Assembly: GCF_037975245.1 (NCBI RefSeq)
Contig: NC_092564.1
Span: forward strand, 4,429,484-4,493,483
Reading direction: 5' to 3'
Length of the DNA stretch: 64,000 bases
From: Apostichopus japonicus
Lineage: Eukaryota; Echinodermata; Holothuroidea; Aspidochirotida; Stichopodidae
Below the pieces are notes generated by a model. It was given only the letters and a program-made list of their open reading frames with translations, had not been told where the DNA came from and searched no databases. How positions within the stretch are numbered: position 1 is the first letter of the stretch; each line of letters opens with the position of its first letter. Positions 1 through 19,712 of the stretch are shown here, in pieces. The position numbers and the translations under genes were made by a program.

Positions 1-736
1 TATTTAAACAAAGCACCAGCATCGAAAATAAAACAAACACTTCTACAATGTGACTTCCTGAAAGATTGATTTTAGCTTGAAATGTATAATAGCAGTACTG
101 CAGACAACTCCTTTTAAATAATACAGCACTCTTATTTTAAGAACTAAGAAATCTTGTAAGAATTACTTACATTAGGCATAATAGCTTATAGACAAAACAA
201 ATTATGTGGAATTCTCGCTCAACCCGAAAGATTCTCTCTTTTTTCTCTCCAGAGCTAGTTCCAAAGGTAGTGCAACCGTAACTAAGGAGACCAGTAAGAC
301 CAAATATCACCTCCTATCCTACCAAAGCTTTTGTGCAATATTAGGTGCAAAGTATAACACGTTCTGTGATAAGCAATAAAACGAATGGAGAGGCATTCAT
401 GTGAATCGATGATTATTCATGAAGGTGTGAATTCGGCCCATTACTGTTTGCTTTGTTAGACAGACATATTCTTATGGGCGTTTGTCGCAATAGACAATGT
501 GCAATACGTAAATCCCGATTGTACGAAAATAACTCATTCACGTTAAGAACTTCAATGTTGACGTATATGTGGCAACAATCAGTTTTGGCAAATTCTACTT
601 AGCAAGCAATGCAGAAAACTTGTGAATATGTTGGGTGGTTTTGTTTGGAAAGGTCTAAAAGTTATGTCTTCAGATGTTTTCAGGTATACGGTAACATCCA
701 TTTGTGTCACACTCAATAAGACGTGATGCAGCCTGA
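1..736. other. intergenic, nothing recognised
   Basis: AT-rich sequence ending at the hAT-like insertion. No ORF, RNA or repeat I can support. Confidence 0.6.
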
Positions 737-1993
737 CAGGCGCGGCGGAATGGGAAAATTATTGGGGGGGCTAATATGTGGAGACTATCTAAGCGGAGCG
801 CCACCATCGGTTGGCGCGGAGCGTACAAGAAAATTTTGGGTTTTTCAAACCCCCCAAATGGCCGGAAACGGCACTTCCCGAGTGTTTTATGCTGCGACTA
901 CCTAGCCCTAAAACATGGATCTCAAGCCTGCAATTTCTCAGATTGCACGTAAAAATCTATGAAAACAATATTCGATGGTGTTTTAAGAGAGTAGCTATTA
1001 CTAGACGTGTACTCGCAAAGACGTTTTTGAGTGTAGTAAATTACTACTTGCAATTAAATGCAATAATTACAAGGGCGTCGGAAGCTATTTTTGATTGGTA
1101 CGGTGGTTCAGAGTGTGGCCAACTATCATAATTATCGCGGGGGTCGTTTGGTAGGTCAAACTACGCTACGCGCCACCATGGTTGGCGCGTAGCGTAATGG
1201 AGAAAATTTGGAAAATATGCCTCCCAGATTGCAGGAAATGGCACTTCCCGAGCTTGAAAACAAGACCCCTGCCATGCCAGAGTAGTCACATTTAGCCTAC
1301 TTGCCGTCATCATTATTGAAAATTATTGAAACATATACCTCCGAGATTTTTTTTTTCTCCATTTTTTAGTCCTACTATTTTCTTTTTTTCTTTTTTTTTG
1401 CGTCGTGAATATTGGTCCGGCGTTCGCCGGACCTGCCCGTACCGGCTCCGACGCCCCTGAATTAAATAAATGTCATAAGAAAAAACAGAAAGCATTTCTT
1501 AATGCCAACAAATGGGTAATTCCAAAACCATGTGCAGTTGCCAACAAATTTCTATGACCTAGCACTGTCATCATGTCATGAATGCATGTACCCTATACAG
1601 TACAGGTGAAATGCTAAGATTGTGTTTTTGTTCGTTTAATAATTGATTGCGTTTAAACATAAAGCCATGTTCCAAGCCTTGCGTGTACTCGTAGTGTAAA
1701 CGCAAATGTTGATGAGTGTATAGCGTTTAGCTCATTACCCTCTTATTTAAAACACTAATATTCGATGAGGCATGATACAGATAATCAATAATCATATTTA
1801 ATTATTACACCTATATAGTATACGTGTGCATCGGACAGATCGACAAGTATGCATTAAAAATAGGCAGATGCACGTTTCGGAGCCTTGGTAAATATTGGGG
1901 GGGGGGGCTTATCATGCATTTGCCCCCTCAACTTTTTCATTGGGGGGGCTGAGCCCCCCCCCCCCTCAAGCCCCCCCGGTTCCGCCGCCACTG
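737..1993. mobile_element. 1257-bp hAT-like non-autonomous transposon
   Basis: The ends CAGGCGCGGCGGAA and TTCCGCCGCCACTG are inverted with 12 of 14 matches. Perfect 8-bp target duplications CAGCCTGA lie at 729-736 and 1994-2001, the hAT hallmark. Inside are two copies of the GGAGCGCCACCAT palindrome module and long G/C runs near the right end. No transposase ORF. Confidence 0.85.
1162..1196. repeat. 35-bp near-perfect palindrome inside hAT-like element
   Basis: TACGCTACGCGCCA-CCAT is mirrored by ATGGTTGGCGCGTAGCGTA, with one unpaired base. Related palindromic modules occur at about 785-825, 54885-54930, 55040-55082 and 55663-55707, each followed by a conserved GGAAATGGCACTTCCC-like block. 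Confidence 0.8.
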
Positions 1994-2978
1994 CAGCCTG
2001 ACGGACAATCAACAGGATGGTCACTGTGGCACTGACAACATCAAATCATGCATCAGTGTCCATTTTCTGCAGTACCTTCTAAGTCAACTCAGGCTACTTA
2101 GACCGTTATATAGCTAAAGAAATAGCTTAAATGCTATTGTGCTTGTTTAGGTATCTGGATTTTTGTTAATTCACCTTAACCTTGGCTAAGTGAACCCGTC
2201 GTGCTATGCGTACTCTCACATTCTACATCACAGAAGAACTTAGGCTCAGGATCATAATCATCATGTAGTTACACCAGTAGTGCAGCCTCTGACTTTACAG
2301 CCATAAATAAATTATGGATATGATTAGTTCTCCTTTTTTGATGTTCAAATAGCTTTCTTGAAAACTCAAAACACGGGATTAAATAGTTTTCTGCATCTAT
2401 CTGTTTTATAGGGGGAAATACAGTAGCAAAAACATTTCAACTATATATATATTTTCTTTTGGCTAGAGTTATTCATATGTAATGTGCTGATGGATGTCGT
2501 AATTTTGAATTTACAGTAAGAGTTGATATACCATCCAAAAAAATACAACGCTACTTACAAACATACTACAGTGCCTTCCGTGCAGTGCCTCTCTTGTGTT
2601 TTAAGAGTGCACGTAGTAACTATACAGTAAAAAGTAAAACTATTTCCTTGTCTGATTGTGATTGCAATCATTGGTAAAAGTTATTGCCTTTTTATGATTG
2701 CCAACTCCTGTGGAAAGAAGTAAACATCATACTGACCTTTGTGAGACCTTACTTCTGGTTCACTGTGTAACTATACCGTGGCGATACATAAATCAATATG
2801 ACGTGACGTGTTATCGGGTTCACAGTAATAATAATATGATGTCATACGCTAGTCTGATCCTAGGTAAAATTCCAGAAACTGTTTACGTTTCGACTCTTGT
2901 TGGAACAACGTAATTCACTTCTACGAGTATGTACTCACCGTCATACATTAGGTTCAAGTAAATCAACTAAATGGAAGT

Positions 2979-3233
2979 GTATGGCTGGCTATCAGTCTCA
3001 AATCGTGGGGAATCGACATATAACGATTTAAATCGACATAACAACTTAATTCGACTTATACCATTTTAATTAAATCGACATATACCGAATTAAATCGACA
3101 TATACCAATTTTCATCGATGATATGTAAAATAAATCGTTAAAAGTCAATTTAAATCGACATCAACCACACACATGTCGAAGGAAATCGGTGTTTGTCGAT
3201 TCCCCACGATTTGAGACTGATGGCCCGCCATAC
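2979..3233. mobile_element. 255-bp MITE-like element with ~40-bp inverted repeats
   Basis: The first 40 bp (starting GTATGGC, then ATCAGTCTCAAATCGTGG) return inverted at 3194-3233 with two mismatches; the inner 28 bp are perfect. Flanking direct repeats GAAGT at 2974-2978 and 3234-3238 are a 5-bp target duplication. The interior is a degenerate array of AAATCGACATATA. Confidence 0.88.
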
Positions 3234-3238
3234 GAAGT

Positions 3239-6230
3239 AAGCCCAAGACTATATGTTCCACCCAGTGTTGTGTTCGACGTATATGAGCATTTAGTTTCCG
3301 AGTATTGCATTAGGTATTGCAGTTGAAAGTGTGGTTTCACCAGTCACCATTTTAGGAGCTGTAAATAGTGTTACTATTTACTTTAATGACATGATTGTTC
3401 CACAAACTTTCTTAGAAAATCAAATCTTTTCCATGCAGGCATCACACAAATCGGAAATAACAGAATTATTAACAGCAATATCTTCCCTCTTGAAATTACA
3501 GTTAAACAGCAAGGAACCGCCATACCTTTGGTTGGTCTCCAAATACCGCTTATCCCAAGTAGATTTTTAACTTGAAATGGACACATGCCGATGTGTCGCC
3601 CTAAGCCACCCCACCCCATCTCCCCCTCCCATTTCAAAAGAACTGAATAAATTGATACTCTTAATTTTATCTGGCATTCCGCCCCAAATGAAATAGAACA
3701 AAATCATCTCAAGTTTTCTCAAGAAAGACCGAAGGACCCGAAAGTATATGAAAAAGAAAAGAGAAATGGAGAAAAACGCTAACGATTTTGTAATATCTCC
3801 CAAGAACGAGACAGGACCAGTCGTCCATTGTGTAAATAAAGAAGACATCGCACGCAACCCATCACCCTTTGTCTTAGATAATTTTATGCTTTTATTGTTT
3901 TATTCAAATATAATATATTATATTCTGTGGTAAACCGTATATGATCGATAGGTTGGTTAGGATAACACAATTATTGGTAGAAATGCTTCTCAGAAGTATC
4001 GATCGTATATCAAAGAGGATAAGCAACAGCTGTACTAACAAACAATATTTTTTTTTTCATCCGGATGCCACAAGTTCGGCAAAATAATATATTTTTCTAT
4101 GGCGCTTTCCACAGCTAATGAAGAAACCTACAGCGCTTAAAGGTATCCTGTATTGACCTCAAATATGCTGGATATTCAAATATGGTCACCTTTGGTTAAA
4201 ATTCTCAAACTATTTTTATTACAATCTTCGAGGAAATTTTCCACACTGGGACATTCAGTCACCATCTTGTGCGTTCCTTAAAAATGTCTGAGAACAACAT
4301 GGAGAGTAAAGATCTCCAGAAAGGTCCTTTTGAAAACTTCTAGCAATTCTAGCGTGCTATAATTTGGGGCCAATACAGACTACCTTTAACAACACTAGGT
4401 ATGTCATGCAGAGTAATATAGCTCTCGGTGAACTAATTCTTTCCTCCAATACGTTGTTTTACTATTTTGTGCTATAACTATTGCACATGCCTTGGAAGTC
4501 GACATTATGTCGATTTAAATTTGCATATGTCAGTTTCTTGAGCTGCTAATGGACAAATCCGTCACATGTACGAGAAATAGACATCTGACGATTACCCACA
4601 AGTCATATTCTCTCGTGTTCCCATTGGATCGTTCAGATTGAGTTCTGATAGGAATCAAAAGGCATATGCAAAAAATAAATTGATAGTGTCTTGTATTCCC
4701 GTTTGAGAACTTTGTTACATGTCACTGTTTATCATATACTTTAATTGGACGTAACTGCGAATGTGAATAAAAATCAAGATATGTGTAATTAAATTGACAA
4801 ATAACAATTTTTGGGGCCCTTTTTCCAAGTTCTCATGCATAAATTAGTTTTAACCACGGTCTTCCAGCAACATCTACACTTTACATAACCAATTCAGTGG
4901 AGGTTCGTCACCATGAAGATGGTTATTAACGAGTTAGCGTTCGTTTAAATTTCTTGAACTACGTTTAAATATGTAGAAGTTTGAATACCGTCCTTACAAT
5001 CAGACACATTTTCTTAACCTTGAACAGCATAATTTGGAAATCTTTACTATGATAAAAGTCTCTTAAAAACTGATGTTCGTGTAGTTCTGGTCGGTCGAAT
5101 ATCATCATCATCGCTATAGCCACCGTTGTCTTTGGAATTGGTAGAACAAGATAACATTATGAGGCGTCATTTTCGTCATTCTAGTCATTTTTCACAGGCT
5201 GGTGGCGCTATATAAATATAACATCAAAGATAAACAACTTATATATGAGCTTCATATAGCATGGGCGGGCAGAAAATAGATCCGTATCAAATCCGCGGGC
5301 CACAACCAGTGCCGTAGTATGCGGGGGGGGGGGGGGAGAGGGCGCAGTAGCCCCTTGAGATTTTCATAAGCCTACGATTATGTGAACGCCTGGACAGTAT
5401 GCGCTATTTCAATTAGTCTTAACGAAATTTTCACATCATTTCTTCTGATTTCAGTAGGGTGCAACGTCTAGGCACGTATTGTAGGAATAGCGTTCGAAAA
5501 GAACACAAGATTTACATCCGATGAGATGGCCGTGCGTTTGTTTTGTTTTCAAGAGTTTTGTAAGAATAAACGGAGAGAGAACCTAAGAACCTGCATGACC
5601 AGTATAGGAGTACAATGTGAAGCTACGGTTCATCAATATATTTATTACGCCTATGTGTTTTATGGAGCCCTATCGGTTTCATTGTTAGGCCCTATATCAG
5701 TGCCCCAATATTTAACTAAGAATAAATATACATAAGCTTTTTTTAACATACCAACTCGGTCCAGAGTCCCCTGCACGGTCCACCCACTCAGCTTATTACC
5801 CTTTTAACTCTTATTGTATTATCTTATTTGCGTATACACATCACTCCATCAACGCAGCCCCCCCCCCCAAGGCAGCCCCCCCCCCCCCCCCCCAAGGAAA
5901 CAATGCATACTAGCACTGCAGTATCTAATGTGCAAATTGGGAAACAAGGAAAAAAACAAAAAGAGGTGAAATCATTATAAAGTCCAAGTCCCTGCACACG
6001 CGATCGATACATGCATGAAAGCAAATGAAATATGTCAAAATACTGAAAGAAAAGTAATTTTCTATGTGTTTTTCAATGGTTAAACTGATATTATTATGAT
6101 CATTATTATTGTAACGACTTTCCCAATAATTATAACCGATTTGGAAGGGTTATAACACGGCAAATGATTGTATGTTATTGGCATGCGATGTAATAACCAA
6201 CGCATGCCTATATGATATGCACATTAACAT
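3239..6230. other. intergenic, nothing recognised
   Basis: AT-rich. C runs at 5860-5892 and the G-run terminus at 5303 are the only marked features. Short ORFs here show no family features. Confidence 0.5.
5303..5350. mobile_element. hAT-like terminus fragment with G run
   Basis: CAGTGCCGTAGTATGCG and a run of about 15 G look like a single hAT-type end. The other end was not identified. Confidence 0.3.
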
Positions 6231-6480
6231 GTTGAACGCGCGCGAAGCGCGCGAAAAATTTGGGTAATATTTTTCGGGCAAGTCGTTACAGCCCCCCAAA
6301 TCAAATTGGGCTCCTACGCCTGTGGTAGTAAACAAAACTTCCCGAAATATTTCATTTGACGTGGGTTTCGCTTTTTTATTTAGAAATTTTATGTAGAAAA
6401 AGGGCACATTTTTAATCTGAGGAAAAGTGGGGGGCACGTGCCCCCTGTGCCCCCCCCCCCCCCGGTTCTGCCGCCCTTGA
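6231..6480. mobile_element. transposon-end-like GC palindrome and G/C-run fragment
   Basis: CGCGCGCGAAGCGCGCG, a palindrome, is followed by TGGGCTCCTACGCC. A long C run and CCGGTTCTGCCGCCC at 6464-6478 resemble the right end of the 737-1993 element. No matching left end or target duplication found. Confidence 0.4.
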
Positions 6481-6961
6481 GAAGAAATATCACAGTGAAC
6501 AGCACGACTGCTAACATAGCGTAGTACAGTCCGTGGCAAAGATTTTCGATCACGTCGAACTCCATTTTTAAAAATAACGGCACCTGTAGTAATGCAGTTG
6601 CACCCACTGTATGAGCAGTCTGGGTCCAACCTTTAATAATTCTCCTTTAAGTGTTAGTGAAATAATGGATATCACAAATTATAGAACGACGATTAGTTAT
6701 CTTTTGGTGATTAGTTCCATGGAGTTTCTTGCGGACTGATATCAACATTTGTTTTGGTATGGGGGGGGGGTTGCCTCAATCCTACCAATTACATGTCTCC
6801 CTAAAGTTGTAAGGGCGTTTTCTTCTTTCTTTCTTGGCTGCAGCCACCAGGAACTTTGGACAGGTGTGACTCGTACCGGGGCTCGTAATCATTGTTTCCT
6901 ACAATCTTATTACTTTAAACTATGAGTGATTCGATCTGCTATTAAACTGATAAGATTTCAT

Positions 6962-7234
6962 TCATCTGAGAGATATTCCAACTTGAAAGATCACATCGAA
7001 CTTTCCCGAGTGCTCGAAGACTAACTGGTTCCAAACCAGGGCGAACTTTGACATATATTGATAACGGTGCAGGGATCCAACCGGCGTCGCTATGGCTTTG
7101 ATACAAGCGGTGCATTTGGCGCCAAGATCGAAACCAGCACCATTCGCGACCGACGGGAAATCAGCGTATTTTAGACCCCAACCTGTTCCACCCTTGCTTT
7201 CTTCCCTAGGTCCATAATTTGTAGTCCGCATCCT
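6962..7234 (-). other. candidate coding fragment or exon, unidentified
   Basis: An open stretch of about 90 codons on the minus strand, about 50 percent GC in an AT-rich background. It includes GPREESKGGTGWG, FDLGAKCTACIKA and SKFALVWNQLVFEHSGKF. The reading frame is closed by TAG just upstream, which could be an acceptor (TAG then AGG ATG). Composition suggests real or recently dead coding sequence. No family recognised. Confidence 0.3.
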
Positions 7235-7312
7235 CTACCGGGCCTACCTGGAGTCACATCACGTTACATTACATTTCTTTTATTCTTGTATTTTCAGGAG
7301 TTGTTCGCTTAA

Positions 7313-7678
7313 AGCATCTGCCCTCCTCATGGCTATTTGACGAAGGAAATATTTTATCCAGGTATTTTATCTGAGACTTTTGAGACAAAAACAGACAATG
7401 AGGATACGAGTGAAGAAGAAAAATTTGTCAGAATACCAGTTTCTATTGAAAAAATTATGCCCTTGTACGATGCAATAATGTACAAGGATAACATTTTAGA
7501 CATCACAACATTTCCAGGTATCATTCTTCTTTTTGTTTTAAAGAGTCAGCGAAAAGGTAAAATTACCTCCCTCCCTCTGACTAACCAAAAGGAAGTAAAA
7601 GAATTCCCAAAGCATTTATCAGAATACTCGATAGTAAAGGCTACTGCAGATACCATGTACAAAAATTACAGCTAAAGC
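7313..7678 (+). other. unidentified open stretch
   Basis: About 120 codons without a stop, encoding acidic and lysine-rich sequence (KTDNEDTSEEEKFVRIPV, SIEKIMPLYDAIMYKDN), ending TAA. Opens after a TTTTCAG acceptor-like site at 7298. It could be a single exon or a transposon remnant; no homology recognised. Confidence 0.25.
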
Positions 7679-10600
7679 TGGATGAAGCAGCAACCATGTC
7701 ACCTCATTTTGGGTGACTGGCTGACTGAATGGCTTATCAATGATTCTTCTCCTCTTTTCTTTACATTATCACAGCTTTACAAATGGTGACCAACTTGGTG
7801 ACAAGCGTGTCAAAGGTCAGAATACCAAAAGCTTCTTAAAGGAAAAGAGCAGGAAGGATGTGTCCTACTCTTTTTAATTCCAGGTTGGTAAAGTTTTATT
7901 CAAACACCCGACAACCCTTTGCAAAGTTCAGGAAGAGGGCATGTATAGAAGAAAATGGTGGCATATTGTTTGCTTTGAAACTGAAAAAAAAAATGATACA
8001 AGAACAGAGTAAGTGAAGGCGGGAAAAAACCCAAGAGAGGTATTGATATAATAACTAAGAAACGGTTGAATCAAAATATCCTGGATCAGTCAGGAAAATG
8101 GAGATGACATGAAACGATGGTTACATGGTGAGGGCACCAACCGCATGACCTTCATATAGAATTAATTTCGGAAATAACTGTTAACAGGGAATTGAGATTA
8201 AGGGAATTTACTGGGAAAAAAATGTCGAAAATCTTTAAAAAAAAAAAACAAGAAAATTATTAAAAAGAAACATGAATGTTTCTTTTCCAGAAAACTTGCA
8301 TGCTATGATCAACCCTATAGATTGCTCAACAACGAAAATTTGATTCCAAGAGATTTTTGAGTCTCAACTGGCTATGAAAGACGTGATAAATTTCCATATG
8401 CCTGTGTCACTGACAAAGAACGGACTTGTGCACTTAAACACAGATGAGCAACATACTATAGCGGGATTATAAACCATGTTTACCTCCTTTTGTGGAAGCA
8501 AAAGCAGGTTGAAATCCAGTTGTTCTTTCTTTCGTCCAATTTGCTCATGTAACACACACGCACGCACCTTAAAGATCTTTCTTAATTGCCAATAAAACCT
8601 GATGGCTTTAATTCCTCCCTTGAATGTTTACATAATACAATTGATCTTTTGTTATTTCAGTGAACTGATAAGTAATTTCACTCCTCTAACTATCTCAACT
8701 GTGTCAAATTGATTAATTGAGCAATATTGATTAATTGATCAATATTGATTCATTCACCAATATTGATCAACTGATCTTGTTTTTCCAGTCAACTTGTTTT
8801 GCAATTTACAGTGTAGCTCAAATCAAGGTGTTCATTAAAACACTAATGTATTTGATGTTTCATATTTGAATGGTCTCTCACAGAACATTTAAAATGTTGC
8901 AGCTGGTATATACCTTCATAACATTCCTCAAGCTTGAGTAATAGAACAAAAACATCACATTTTTGTTTAAAATTTGCATTACAATCTTATGTTGTTTTTT
9001 TAAACATAATTCCTTTGTGAAAATATTTGGAGATTTTTCTATTCTCTGTAATATACTTTTATCTCGGATACAACATTACGACTAGGAATCTCTGTACATT
9101 TACGTCAATTTTATAAACCCACATTTTTTTCGTATTTTTTTTATCCTTATTTGGCTTACATGAAACATTAACACATTCATATCCTGGAAAGCAAAGAGCA
9201 ATACTAACTTAAATTAATTATCAACAGATTGAATTGGATTGATGCACCACATTCAACCTTTCATGTTCTTTTCCTTTCCCATTGTCACCTATCCTTACAT
9301 ACACATGCTGTGAACAACTCTCAAAAGTTATATTTTACATGACCTCCTGTTCCTTAGGTCATTAGAGCTTCTGTGGAATGCATTATCAAGGAAAAGAATA
9401 TCAAACCAAACCAAACTTCCATATGTCCACATTACCAACAGTCAGAGTTCCACTTGTCATCAAGAACTAACCTTCCAATAAAACCTGACCTAAATTAAAA
9501 TAAAAGTAGAAGATATTTCGAAGCAGGTGACATACAACAAACATATTTTTGGTGGTGACATGAGTGGCACTTAGAAACAATTTTGTACCATTTTTTTTTT
9601 TTTCATTATTGTGTTCCTTCTTTTATTTCTTGCAAGAAATTAATCCAAGGGAACAAACTGAAAAGATCCAATTTCTGTCTAATAACATCAAATACTGTTT
9701 AATTATGTTTTGCTTGACCAAAAGCAAATTTTTTTTGGATCAACAAAAAGCAGAATAATTGTCCAGAAATTAATGTATACTTGAAAGCAATCTGTGACAT
9801 CTCCCAAGATGGATGAATCTATATCTGTATCACATCATTTTGTCTTTAGGTTACAGAGAAGCTGTTACACCAGCTGACATGGTAGGGTGTTAATTATGAA
9901 CATACACAGCCAACGTTTGTAACACTGAACACAACACTGTCCACTGTGGAAAAGCATGGAGGCAGTTTTGACACTAATTCCACCAAATTGGATCGGTATA
10001 TCACACAGACTCTGGCACACGAAAGCTTACTAATTATAACAGCGTTGAAGATAGACCTGAAGAGTTTACTGACATGAACCCTGTCATCTTCAAACAGTCC
10101 AAAGAAAGACTGCAAAGGTGGTTGTTTATATTCATTATTTTTCTGATAAATCCAGAGGAAAAAGGAAAGAAAATTGTTGAAAAAATAATTCGGGCATTAA
10201 CCCAAAAGCCCTTATAGGTAAACTAATTGTTGTGTTATGGGTAATTTACAAAATGTCCCAATGTTTGGTTACAAAGAAGATCTTCCAAAACGCTTTTGCT
10301 AATTGAGCAACCACAGGGCAAACAACTGGGGGATTACTGGAGAAGGCCTTCAGATATGTTCCTCAACTAACTGATGTTAGAGGAATTCAGAGGACATGGA
10401 AGCCATGATGTTTGCACATTGTTTATCACCAGAGCCAAATAAGAACCAAAAAGGGTTAAGTTTATAAGTTGGTCCACAAAAATAAGTATGTCAATGATTT
10501 TACGTTATAAATCTAAAAAGAAAAACAAAAGAAAAAAAAGAAAACCTGGTAGTAACAGTTAATCCTCCAATAAATGTATCCATTGTATATATCACTGCTT

Positions 10601-11025
10601 TGATAAACTAATTATAGACCTCAAAATGTTTTAACAGATATGCTAGCTAATTTTCATCTGTATCCTATTATCCCAAATTTTGAACACTCACTTTTCTCCT
10701 TACGACATAAGCTTATACTTACAGCAAACGGAACACTAGCCCACACACCAATTTTTTTGTGTCCTGTTCAAAGACCAAACTTCTTGTAGTATAAAAAGAC
10801 ACTATACGGATTAATTTCATTAACAGAGTAAACATACATCGAGATTCTGTCCTCTCAACAAGAGACATTTTTTTTTTTTTTCAAACGTAGCAAAAATCTA
10901 GCTCGGGGTTAAATGAGAGATCCTTCGAAGCGACATGTAGCTAGGACAATCGACTATATACCACCTCCAGGAAGGACTCTTTACTGGAGGGTGTATAGAA
11001 TTGTTCACAAAATATATGATATAAG
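7679..11025. other. intergenic or distal Rab11 3' UTR, nothing recognised
   Basis: AT-rich, with a short tandem repeat at 8704. No coding signal. Some of it could be the long 3' UTR of Rab11 if distal poly(A) sites are used. Confidence 0.5.
8704..8776. repeat. short AT-rich tandem repeat
   Basis: About four degenerate copies of AATATTGATTAATTGATC. Nothing else nearby. Confidence 0.6.
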
Positions 11026-11031
11026 TTTATT
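11026..11031 (-). terminator. candidate Rab11 polyadenylation signal (AATAAA)
   Basis: Plus-strand TTTATT reads AATAAA on the Rab11 strand, about 200 nt past the stop codon. No transcript evidence; other AATAAA copies lie further on. Confidence 0.35.
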
Positions 11032-11229
11032 TGGTGTTCAGAAGCATACACTAAGAGGTTACAATAATTTTGCCTTTTACAACTTTTTTTTTCTGTTATT
11101 AACTTTTGTACAGGAAAATCAAAACTTTACAGATCCCCGACACTACCTACATGCCCGCCTCTCCAGGGCAGTATTCTGTCCTACTCCTTCATCTCCCCCT
11201 CGCTCTCCCCTCGCTGATGAGGGGACTGC

Positions 11230-19712
<8,483 letters not shown>

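Noticed and set aside
1069-1457. Possible further element nested in 737-1993 (GGGCGTCGGA-GC near both ends)
   Set aside because: The ends resemble each other inverted, but no clean target duplication could be found.
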